From an uncultured Synergistia bacterium (lineage in GTDB: Bacteria; Eremiobacterota; SpSt-956; JAKJGF01), in NCBI GenBank assembly GCA_937888925.1, contig CALARM010000123.1:1-5600 (forward strand): DNA of 5,600 bases, given 5' to 3'. This document shows positions 1 to 4,735 of this stretch, piece after piece. The notes below the pieces were generated by a model that had not been told where the DNA came from, did not search any database, and was given only the letters and a program-made list of their open reading frames with translations. Numbering within the stretch: position 1 is the first letter of the stretch; each line of letters starts with the position of its first letter. The translations under genes were made by a program, and so were the position numbers.

Positions 1-509
1 TCCATAGCAGTAGCCCCTCCGTGGGTTTTTATGTAGATATTTGCTCCTTCTTTTATAAGACACCTTACCACGGCAGGCTTTTTGTGCCATACTGCATCTA
101 TTAAAGGGGTGTTTCCCTGGATGGGACATTGAAGATCTATGAAAGCACCATGACGGATTAACAGTTCTGCCACCTGAGGATTACCGCTCTGGGCTGCCTT
201 ATGAAGGGCCGAAGCACCCATCCTGTTATCCAGGATAGTCACATCTGCTCCTGCCGTAAGTAACAGCTCTACCATCTGGCTGTTTCCGAGACCTGAAGCA
301 ATCATAAGAGGAGTATAGCCGGAAGGACTTTTTTTATTTACATCTGCTCCTTCCTTCAGAAGTTTTTCCGCTTTTATCAGATCATTTGCCTCTACTACAT
401 CTGTAAGGGATGTTCCCGAATATTCGGCGGAATTTACTCTGGAGTGTAAGGAAAAAAGAATTATGATTATAAAAATTTGACATGTAAACATTGCTGAAAT
501 TTTTTTCAA
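1..509 (-). CDS. Secreted ankyrin-repeat protein, C-terminus beyond the window
   Basis: The first 169 codons are visible; the gene leaves the window at its left edge. Residues 1-28 form a signal peptide (KK, then a hydrophobic stretch around QIFIIIILFSL, with likely cleavage near VNSA). At least three ankyrin repeats follow. The first is around 33-65 (LLKEGADVN at 51-59). The next ones start near GYTPLMIAS (64-72) and GASALHKAA (98-106), with helix-2 motifs MVELLLTAGADV and VAELLIRHGA. A further repeat starts at GNTPLIDAV (132-140). Ankyrin repeats bind other proteins; the partner is unknown, and an exported location is inferred from the signal peptide. The TTG start is chosen because AAGGAGGA lies 7 bases upstream. 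The in-frame ATG at 491 would be too far from that site. The gene lies 63 bases downstream of the secreted cysteine protein on the same strand, with a hairpin between them. The family is clear; the function is not. Confidence 0.9.
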   Translation of the reverse strand, partial: MKKISAMFTCQIFIIIILFSLHSRVNSAEYSGTSLTDVVEANDLIKAEKLLKEGADVNKKSPSGYTPLMIASGLGNSQMVELLLTAGADVTILDNRMGASALHKAAQSGNPQVAELLIRHGAFIDLQCPIQGNTPLIDAVWHKKPAVVRCLIKEGANIYIKTHGGATAM

Positions 510-516
510 TGTTATT

Positions 517-524
517 TCCTCCTT
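517..524 (-). promoter_or_regulatory. Ribosome binding site deciding the TTG start of the ankyrin gene
   Basis: On the minus strand AAGGAGGA is followed by 7 bases and then TTG at 509. This is the strongest Shine-Dalgarno sequence in the window and it supports the non-ATG start. Its 5' edge touches the U-run of the upstream hairpin. Confidence 0.8.
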
Positions 525-557
525 AAAAATATAGCGGTAGCCTGGCTACCGCTATAT
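525..557 (-). terminator. Perfect hairpin with U-run, terminator or attenuator
   Basis: Positions 529-541 pair perfectly with 545-557 (13 bp, core AGCGGTAGC/GCTACCGCT) around a 3-base loop. Read on the minus strand, the stem is followed directly by TTTT (528-525). This is the form of an intrinsic terminator, 15 bases after the stop of the secreted cysteine protein gene. The ribosome binding site of the ankyrin gene starts at the very next base, and there is no room for a promoter after the hairpin. It may therefore act as an attenuator or as a 3'-end stabiliser rather than a full stop. Confidence 0.7.
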
Positions 558-572
558 GTAAATACAATTTAT

Positions 573-1235
573 CTAATATGGACAGACAGAGTGTTTGTTA
601 AATTCACAGTAGGGGCATTTTATCGCCAGTTTCGATGCTTCATCTAAATTTGCAATATTTATGTTATTTGTTGTTATATTATAGCTTGCTATCCAGTTTG
701 AGAGTCCTTTTGACTCGAGTGCAACTCCGTCTATCTTGAATTTTACCCATACAATGGCCTGTCTTGCAAGAAGAGGTTTATTGACTGTAAATTTCTTTGT
801 CACCTGTCCTGTTTCACCGTTTACCTTCCAGGCGGTTTTATCAGACCATTCTATATTTTCTCCGCTTACACCGTTCAGGCCCACCATTACTTCCTCTACT
901 GTAATACCTGTTACATCGTCTTTATTCCATTTTTCGCCGTTATAATGGTATCCGTAGGGAGTTACAGTAATTTCAATGGTGTTAAGAGTAGATTTTCGTC
1001 CGCTTTTCTGATAGTCTGCTTTAACAGTTACTGCCATACAACCTATATAAGAATTTGCAGGAACTTCTTCTTTTTTTCCGCCTGCTTCACATGTTGTGGC
1101 CTGGTCACCGCTCTTCCATGCTGCAAAATGAATGGTGTCACAGGAATCCTGTGAGGCAGAAATTGGCATGAAACCGGCCATTAAGACGGTAATAAGGCAG
1201 ACAGTCAGACCAAGGAAGTAGAAACTTGTTTTCAT
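573..1235 (-). CDS. Secreted six-cysteine protein of unknown function
   Basis: The 220-residue protein has a signal peptide at 1-28 (MKTS, hydrophobic core to about residue 23, likely cleavage after ISA). I do not recognise the family. The mature part has six cysteines at 32, 49, 66, 207, 210 and 218. Three are near the N-terminus and three are in the last 14 residues, where C207-P-Y-C210 is followed by C218. The even number suggests disulfides, possibly tying the tail to the first third of the protein; this is inference. Between them lies a region rich in Val, Thr and Ile with alternating beta-like segments (LNTIEITVTPYG, KKFTVNKPLL, AIVWVKFKIDG), which suggests a beta-sandwich. CPYC is also a glutaredoxin active-site motif, but nothing else here resembles that fold. 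The ATG is preceded by GAGAGGGGA with 9 bases between. The ankyrin gene follows on the same strand after a hairpin. Confidence 0.85.
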   Translation of the reverse strand: MKTSFYFLGLTVCLITVLMAGFMPISASQDSCDTIHFAAWKSGDQATTCEAGGKKEEVPANSYIGCMAVTVKADYQKSGRKSTLNTIEITVTPYGYHYNGEKWNKDDVTGITVEEVMVGLNGVSGENIEWSDKTAWKVNGETGQVTKKFTVNKPLLARQAIVWVKFKIDGVALESKGLSNWIASYNITTNNINIANLDEASKLAIKCPYCEFNKHSVCPY

Positions 1236-1244
1236 AAATATACA

Positions 1245-1253
1245 TCCCCTCTC
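1245..1253 (-). promoter_or_regulatory. Ribosome binding site of the six-cysteine protein gene
   Basis: On the minus strand GAGAGGGGA lies 9 bases before the ATG at 1235. It supports this start over later Met codons, which fall within the signal peptide. Confidence 0.6.
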
Positions 1254-1273
1254 TAAACGTTTGTATTTGTTGT

Positions 1274-1304
1274 GAAATCAAATTTATTTATAAAATTGAT
1301 TTTC
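1274..1304. repeat. AT-rich imperfect inverted repeat
   Basis: GAAATCAAATTTA at 1274-1286 pairs with TAAAATTGATTTTC at 1291-1304, with one bulge and one mismatch. It lies about 40 bases upstream of the six-cysteine protein start. It could be an operator or only a product of AT richness; nothing else supports a role. Confidence 0.3.
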
Positions 1305-1384
1305 AAATTTAATAATTCAATTTACAGGATAAAAATTCCTCCTTAAGTAATAATTATGATGTAAGGAGAAGGATTAAAACAGTA

Positions 1385-1527
1385 TCATTCTTTAATTCCT
1401 ATTCTATGAGGCTCTACAATAAATAATTTTCCTTTTTCTCTAATTCCTTGGAAATATATCCGGCATCTGCAAGAATTATTGAATTTGAAATATTTTCATG
1501 AAAATGCTTCAGTCCTCTGATAAAACA
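1385..1527 (-). pseudogene. Decayed transposase fragment (DDE type)
   Basis: Minus-strand frame from 1527 reads 37 codons to a TAG at 1416-1414, including FIRGLKHF and then SIILADAGYISKELEKK. The pattern of a hydrophobic strand, D, x, G-Y-x-S-x-E-L is what surrounds the second catalytic Asp of many DDE transposases, such as IS982- and IS4/IS5-like enzymes. Reading resumes in the next frame as KGKLFIVEPHRIGIKE, up to a TGA at 1387-1385, which fits the usual continuation of such proteins. The two pieces join if one base was lost in the A-rich run near 1433-1440. A TAA precedes the fragment at 1530-1528. No inverted ends or target duplication are visible, so it looks like an old internal remnant rather than a complete element. 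The family assignment is from memory of the motif. Confidence 0.5.
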
Positions 1528-1551
1528 TTATTAAACAATATTATAAATATA

Positions 1552-1580
1552 ATGACTAATTCATCTGTTCATGCTATACT
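1552..1580 (+). promoter_or_regulatory. Sigma-70-type promoter with extended -10
   Basis: ATGACT (1552-1557) is followed by a 17-base spacer and TATACT (1575-1580), with TGC directly before the -10 as in extended -10 promoters. Transcription would start near 1587 and run into the short ORF at 1650 and the metallopeptidase-like gene at 1723. Confidence 0.65.
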
Positions 1581-1649
1581 ATTTTTATTCATAGGGCAAA
1601 TCTTCCTTTAGTTTAATTTGAAGAGATAAACTATCCTAAAAGGTTTAAT

Positions 1650-1730
1650 ATGAATTATGACTGGTGGAATGTAATTGACCAGGATGGAGAAAATACTGAA
1701 AGGAGAGTATTAAAGGTAATTAATGTTTAA
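1650..1730 (+). CDS. Possible 26-residue leader ORF overlapping the next gene
   Basis: ATG at 1650, preceded by a modest AAAGG about 7 bases upstream, opens 26 codons starting MNYDWWNVIDQDGENTE. The stop TAA at 1728-1730 overlaps the ATG of the next gene, so the two share ATGTTTAA (8 bases). This arrangement would allow translational coupling, and the AAAGG used by the downstream gene lies inside this ORF. The opening also loosely resembles the start of Nudix hydrolases (WDVxDxxGxxTG), so it may be a gene remnant instead. No codon statistics are possible at this length. Confidence 0.3.
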   Translation: MNYDWWNVIDQDGENTERRVLKVINV

Positions 1731-2898
1731 AAAACAAATAACAATTTTTTTTCTGTTTTTAATTATTTTTCATACTTTTGTACTGGCACAGGATATAGAG
1801 TCTAATATTGGTCCTGTAATCAGATTCACAAATATTGAGTCCAGAGATAATAAGCTTTTTATAGAAGGTTATACTTTTGAAGAAGAAGGTCTTATAAAAT
1901 CGATATTTTATACAGCTAAAAATTATTCAATTTCTTTAATTCCGGTAGAGGCGGCAGATGGGAAATATGACTCAAAAAACGAAACGTTTGCCTTTTCAAT
2001 ACCTCTACCCTCTGATCAAAGGTCAGATATTATTTCTGTTTTTCTAATGGTTTTTGATGATAAAAATAACGGTTCTTCTGCTATAGTGGATTTTTGTAAT
2101 AGAGGAGATTATACTGATTATACTCTGTATCTTTCAAAGTCTGCTTTGAATTTAAATTTTATAGACGTTGATGATATATTCAGAATATATTATACTCCAA
2201 ACGTAGAACAGATTGTGATAACAGAAGTACAAAAAAAAATGAGTTCCTTAAAAAATTTGGTCGATAGTTACTGGGGTTTTAAATATACTGCAAAAATTCA
2301 TATTTTATTATGTAATCCCATTAAAGATGATAAAGCTACCTTCAAGTATTATAGAGGTTTATCGGAATGTGATATATTGACTTTCCCCGTACCTGTAAAA
2401 ACAATTGATAGTGTTAAAAATTATAATTTTGTTCTGGATAGCTGGATACCCCATGAACTGGGTGATTATTCCACAAGACATTATTTTAAAAATGAATTTG
2501 CTGCCAGGTGGCTCTCTGAAGGTATTGGGGATTTAACGTCTTATCTTTATTTGAAAACGTATCATCCCGAAATAGCTAAAGAAAAAGTTTTCAGAATAAG
2601 GATATCCATGATGGAAGATAAAACAGACGTAAAGACCGTAAATCTTCTGGACGGTAAGTGGGGGACAGAGTATTATCTCTGTAGTCTTGCTTTTATTGTA
2701 GATATTTACAAAGGGCATGGATTGGAAGTGTTTAAAAAATTATTTAATCAATTGAACAGTTATCCCCGTAATGGAGTGACAGGCGAAGATGCCCGCCATA
2801 TGTTTTCTCAGATTCTTGAGCAAGATATAAATCCTGTTCTTACTGATTTTTCTACTGATGAAGCAATAAAAATTCTTGAGAATGTGGAAAAAAAATAA
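1723..2898 (+). CDS. Secreted gluzincin-like metallopeptidase relative with altered HExxH
   Basis: The 391-residue protein has a signal peptide at 1-22 (cleavage near VLA-QD). Residues 30-125 form a beta-rich, Ig-like stretch (GPVIRFTNIES, LFIEGYTFEEEGLIKSI). From about 150 to 375 the layout matches the peptidase MA / M1-M61-like fold. It has a beta-rich part with KIHILLCNP (191-199), then WIPHELGDY (241-249), then ARWLSEGIGD (261-270) holding the expected third zinc ligand Glu266, and then a helical GTEYYLCSLAFIVDIY segment (314-329). In active members the first motif is HExxH; here it is H244-E-L-G-D248, so the second His is Asp. The GAT codon is one base from CAT. The protein may bind zinc differently or be an inactive binding protein. 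The ATG has AAAGG 6 bases upstream and overlaps a possible leader ORF. Codon use is visibly more A/T-rich than in its neighbours. Confidence 0.85.
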   Translation: MFKKQITIFFLFLIIFHTFVLAQDIESNIGPVIRFTNIESRDNKLFIEGYTFEEEGLIKSIFYTAKNYSISLIPVEAADGKYDSKNETFAFSIPLPSDQRSDIISVFLMVFDDKNNGSSAIVDFCNRGDYTDYTLYLSKSALNLNFIDVDDIFRIYYTPNVEQIVITEVQKKMSSLKNLVDSYWGFKYTAKIHILLCNPIKDDKATFKYYRGLSECDILTFPVPVKTIDSVKNYNFVLDSWIPHELGDYSTRHYFKNEFAARWLSEGIGDLTSYLYLKTYHPEIAKEKVFRIRISMMEDKTDVKTVNLLDGKWGTEYYLCSLAFIVDIYKGHGLEVFKKLFNQLNSYPRNGVTGEDARHMFSQILEQDINPVLTDFSTDEAIKILENVEKK

Positions 2899-2939
2899 CT
2901 AAAACCACTGTGATTCCATTACCAGTGGAACCTGTTATT
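2894..2939 (+). terminator. Nested inverted repeat, weak terminator candidate
   Basis: CCACTG (2905-2910) pairs with CAGTGG (2923-2928), and outside it AATAAC (2894-2899) pairs with GTTATT (2934-2939), with 5-base internal loops on both sides. It starts at the stop codon of the metallopeptidase-like gene. No good U-run follows, so an intrinsic terminator is only possible, not shown. A second inverted repeat, AATTAATCC (2940-2948) with GGATTAATT (2988-2996), follows at once and ends in TT. Confidence 0.3.
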
Positions 2940-3010
2940 AATTAATCCAATATTCTCCTGAATTCAATGCACAGAAAAGAGTCTGGAGGATTAATTTTGA
3001 GTGAACAGTC

Positions 3011-3040
3011 TTTACTTTGAATTTTTTTTCTGTATATTAT
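3011..3040 (+). promoter_or_regulatory. Candidate promoter of the C11 peptidase gene
   Basis: TTTACT (3011-3016), an 18-base spacer and TATTAT (3035-3040) fit a sigma-70 promoter with five of six bases at -10. The overlapping TATATT at 3033 and TATAGT at 3038 are alternatives. The region is AT-rich, so chance matches are likely. A start near 3047 would give a leader of about 70 bases. Confidence 0.4.
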
Positions 3041-3087
3041 AGTGTATTTCATAACTTATCAACCTAATAATGAAAGGAATAGGAAAT

Positions 3088-3108
3088 TACTCACTATTCA
3101 CTATTAAA
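3088..3108 (+). repeat. Short period-7 repeat before the C11 peptidase gene
   Basis: TACTCAC, TATTCAC and TATTAAA follow each other with period 7, and CACTATT occurs twice exactly (3092-3098, 3099-3105). The last unit runs into the ribosome binding site AAAGGA (3106-3111), which lies 7 bases before the ATG. The unit belongs to the same TCAC type as the array at 4483-4516. Confidence 0.6.
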
Positions 3109-3118
3109 GGACTATTGT

Positions 3119-4306
3119 ATGAAAAGTTTTATTTTTTATCTGCTTCCTGTAATATTCATGTTGATGTTATTTAACTCCTGCGGCGGTGGCAGCGGTGTCT
3201 CTATTATCTCTCCTTCTCCTGTTCCTTCTCAGACACCGACTGTGGGTCCCACGCAAATTCCGACTCCTTCCGGTGATGTGACATGGACTGTCATGGTTTA
3301 TATGAACGGAAACAGTACCCTTGAAAATATTACTGATATGAAAAAAGATGAAATCTTATCTTTAACATCCACTTCAAAGGTTAATATTGTAATGGAACAG
3401 GCGAAATCCAGCCAGGGAGGCATGGCTAAAAGATATTATGCAGGAAATAAAAACCCTGTAGAAAATCTTCCTGTTACCGATATGGCTTCACCTGATAGCC
3501 TGAAGGATTTTATTCTCTGGAGTAAACAGCATTACCCGGCAGATTATTATATGTTGAATATTTTTACCCATGGCGGAGGCTGGAAGGGACTCCTTAAAGA
3601 TGAAGTAAGCAATCATGCTATGGATGTAAAACAGCTACAGCAGGCTTTAAGTAATGATGGCAGAGTGGATATTATAAGTTTTAGCTCATGTTCTATGGGA
3701 AATGTGGACGTTGCCTGTCAGCTAAGAGATGTCAGTGATATTCTCATAAGTTCCCAGGATGATGTGCCTGTAACAGGCTGGCCCTATGATATTATTTTCA
3801 ATTCTCTTATTAAAAACTCCCGTCAGAATCCTGCCGGTTTTTCTAAAACCATAACAGATGATTACATAAAATATTACAGTGATATGAAAATGACAAATAT
3901 GACTTTATCTGCTCTTGACCTGAAGAAAATATCTCCTCTTATGGATAATTTTAAAGAGCTTTCCACTGTTTTAATGAATAAAACTGATATATACGAAGAG
4001 ATAAAAAATGACAGAGAAAAATCCTTACTATTTTATAATAAAAATTATGTCGATATTTCCGCTTTCGTTCAATCACTTTCATCTATTCCGGAAGTAAATT
4101 CTATTTCTTCCGATATAATCAATAATTTAAACAATGCTATTATAATATCTAAAAAAACTGACGGTTCTTCCACTGCCAGCGGAATGTCCCTTTATTTTCC
4201 GTCATCTGCCGGTACTTTACAGGATTATAATGGTAACAGTTATTCTTCTTTAGATTTTGGTTATAGCTCTGGCTGGGGAGATTTTCTCACTCATATAAAT
4301 CCGTGA
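3119..4306 (+). CDS. Clostripain-family (C11) cysteine peptidase lipoprotein
   Basis: The 395-residue protein begins with a lipoprotein signal (hydrophobic 4-18, then FNSC with Cys21 as the lipid-bearing residue), followed by GGGSG. A Pro/Thr/Ser-rich linker spans about 31-52. The C11 domain starts at TWTVMVYMNGNSTLE (55-69), the family's typical first strand. The catalytic His is His151 in FTHGGGW, and the catalytic Cys is Cys191 in IISFSSCSMGNVDVA. WPYD (221-224) and the C-terminal GMSLYFPSS (355-363) also match the family. C11 enzymes usually cleave after Arg or Lys. In the Parabacteroides enzyme an Asp two residues before the Cys helps form the basic-residue pocket; here that position is Ser189, so specificity may differ. 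AAAGGA precedes the ATG by 7 bases. It is likely anchored facing the periplasm or cell surface. The neighbouring metallopeptidase-like gene is also exported, but the 220-base gap suggests separate transcription. Confidence 0.93.
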   Translation: MKSFIFYLLPVIFMLMLFNSCGGGSGVSIISPSPVPSQTPTVGPTQIPTPSGDVTWTVMVYMNGNSTLENITDMKKDEILSLTSTSKVNIVMEQAKSSQGGMAKRYYAGNKNPVENLPVTDMASPDSLKDFILWSKQHYPADYYMLNIFTHGGGWKGLLKDEVSNHAMDVKQLQQALSNDGRVDIISFSSCSMGNVDVACQLRDVSDILISSQDDVPVTGWPYDIIFNSLIKNSRQNPAGFSKTITDDYIKYYSDMKMTNMTLSALDLKKISPLMDNFKELSTVLMNKTDIYEEIKNDREKSLLFYNKNYVDISAFVQSLSSIPEVNSISSDIINNLNNAIIISKKTDGSSTASGMSLYFPSSAGTLQDYNGNSYSSLDFGYSSGWGDFLTHINP

Positions 4307-4317
4307 CGGGTGGTTTT

Positions 4318-4350
4318 CGTGATGCGTAATGCGTAAAGTAACGCGTAACG
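4318..4350 (+). repeat. GCGTAA-type period-7 tandem array
   Basis: The units read CGTGAT, GCGTAAT, GCGTAAA, GTAAC and GCGTAAC, so the 7-base period is interrupted by one short unit. It starts 12 bases after the C11 peptidase stop codon. Its ACGCGTAACG (4341-4350) is the exact reverse complement of CGTTACGCGT (4691-4700) in the array before the propeller gene, so the two arrays face each other across the gap. Confidence 0.7.
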
Positions 4351-4370
4351 GTTAGAATTACGCTGGTTAC
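4338..4370 (+). terminator. Hairpin after the C11 peptidase gene, possible terminator
   Basis: GTAAC then GCGTAA (4338-4348) pairs with TTACGC and GTTAC (4358-4363, 4366-4370), giving 11 pairs with a 2-base bulge and a 9-base loop. It lies about 30 bases past the stop codon. There is no clean U-run after it, so termination is only possible. The left arm is made of the heptamer repeat. Confidence 0.35.
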
Positions 4371-4482
4371 CAGTATATCGTTTCATTAAAACATTTATGT
4401 ATTATCATAATGCAAACATATTGATTTATTTGTAATTTATGCATATTTTACACACAAAGATATTTACGAAACTTTATACTAG

Positions 4483-4516
4483 CATTCACACTCACCATTC
4501 ACAACTCACCATTCAC
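4483..4516 (+). repeat. TCAC-type period-7 tandem array
   Basis: CATTCAC occurs three times (4483, 4496, 4510), alternating with ACTCAC (6 bases) and AACTCAC. Viewed as a longer unit, ACTCACCATTCACA (4490-4503) is followed by ACTCACCATTCACT (4504-4517), 13 of 14 identical. It resembles the short tandemly repeated repetitive (STRR) heptamers described in cyanobacteria, which does not by itself say this is one. Confidence 0.75.
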
Positions 4517-4560
4517 TGCTTACTTTTCATCAATTAACTTATGAAATAACCTGTAAATGA

Positions 4561-4589
4561 TTGAAATAACTTCTTATTTGTCCTATAAT
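4561..4589 (+). promoter_or_regulatory. Near-consensus promoter of the propeller gene
   Basis: TTGAAA (4561-4566), a 17-base spacer and a perfect TATAAT (4584-4589) form the best sigma-70 promoter in the window. A start near 4596 would leave a leader of about 140 bases before the ATG at 4736. Confidence 0.8.
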
Positions 4590-4608
4590 AATAATTAGTT
4601 GTTCTTTT

Positions 4609-4668
4609 ATAACTCCGGTTACAGATCATGACATAAAACTCTTCATGACGTCATCCGCAACCGGTTAT
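4609..4668 (+). promoter_or_regulatory. Long imperfect hairpin in the propeller gene leader
   Basis: ATAAC (4609-4613) and CGGTT (4616-4620), with a 2-base bulge, pair with AACCGGTTAT (4659-4668). Inside, ATGAC (4628-4632) pairs with GTCAT (4650-4654). TCATGAC also occurs as a direct repeat (4626-4632, 4643-4649), and CCGGTTA occurs at 4615 and 4661. It starts just after the predicted transcript start. It matches no riboswitch class I recognise. Confidence 0.45.
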
Positions 4669-4681
4669 GAATAGTTATCCT

Positions 4682-4709
4682 CGCGTCACGCGTTACGCGT
4701 CACGCGTCA
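4682..4709 (+). repeat. Four perfect CGCGTYA heptamers in the propeller gene leader
   Basis: CGCGTCA, CGCGTTA, CGCGTCA and CGCGTCA follow each other without interruption, and a fifth, decayed unit CGATTTA comes next. The palindrome ACGCGT occurs three times (4688, 4695, 4702), so units in the RNA can pair with each other. The array ends about 13 bases before the ribosome binding site of the propeller gene and should be part of its mRNA. Confidence 0.85.
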
Positions 4710-4735
4710 CGATTTAACAGAGAAGGGGTGTTTTT

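Larger units (their letters stand above)
1236..1722. other. Divergent intergenic region with gene relics and a promoter
   Basis: This 487-base AT-rich gap separates the leftward secreted-protein genes from the rightward metallopeptidase-like gene. It contains an imperfect AT-rich hairpin (1274-1304), an orphan minus-strand AAGGAGGA at 1337-1344 with no start codon after it, a decayed transposase fragment (1385-1527), a rightward promoter (1552-1580) and a possible short leader ORF from 1650. I found no convincing -35/-10 pair for the leftward genes. No other gene is visible. Confidence 0.7.
4307..4735. other. Intergenic region with repeat arrays and a promoter
   Basis: This 429-base gap holds no gene. 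In order it contains a GCGTAA-type period-7 array (4318-4350), a hairpin partly made from it (4338-4370), an AT-rich stretch with nothing recognisable (about 4371-4480), a TCAC-type array (4483-4516), a near-consensus promoter (4561-4589), a 60-base imperfect hairpin (4609-4668) and a CGCGTYA array (4682-4709). Base composition swings sharply from AT-rich spacer to GC-rich repeats. Confidence 0.75.

Noticed and set aside
678..683. TATAAT on the minus strand inside the six-cysteine protein gene as a promoter for the ankyrin gene
   Set aside because: No acceptable -35 at 16-18 bases, and its transcript would still have to pass the hairpin at 525-557.
736..1154. Two plus-strand ORFs of 69 codons opposite the six-cysteine protein gene
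   Set aside because: They lie wholly antisense to a gene with a signal peptide and ribosome binding site, and their products have no recognisable features.
2533..2718. Minus-strand ORF of 61 codons
   Set aside because: It is antisense to the metallopeptidase-like domain and has no supporting motif.
2985..3020. TGGAGG followed by a TTG start and 7 codons (MSEQSLL)
   Set aside because: Too short to support, with no conservation evidence; the site lies inside an inverted repeat.
3071..3173. ORF starting at ATG 3071 and overlapping the C11 gene start in another frame
   Set aside because: No ribosome binding site precedes it, and it is explained by the period-7 repeat and the overlapping real gene.
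4482..4710. CRISPR array
   Set aside because: The repeats are 7 or 14 bases, directly tandem, with no unique spacers and no cas genes.
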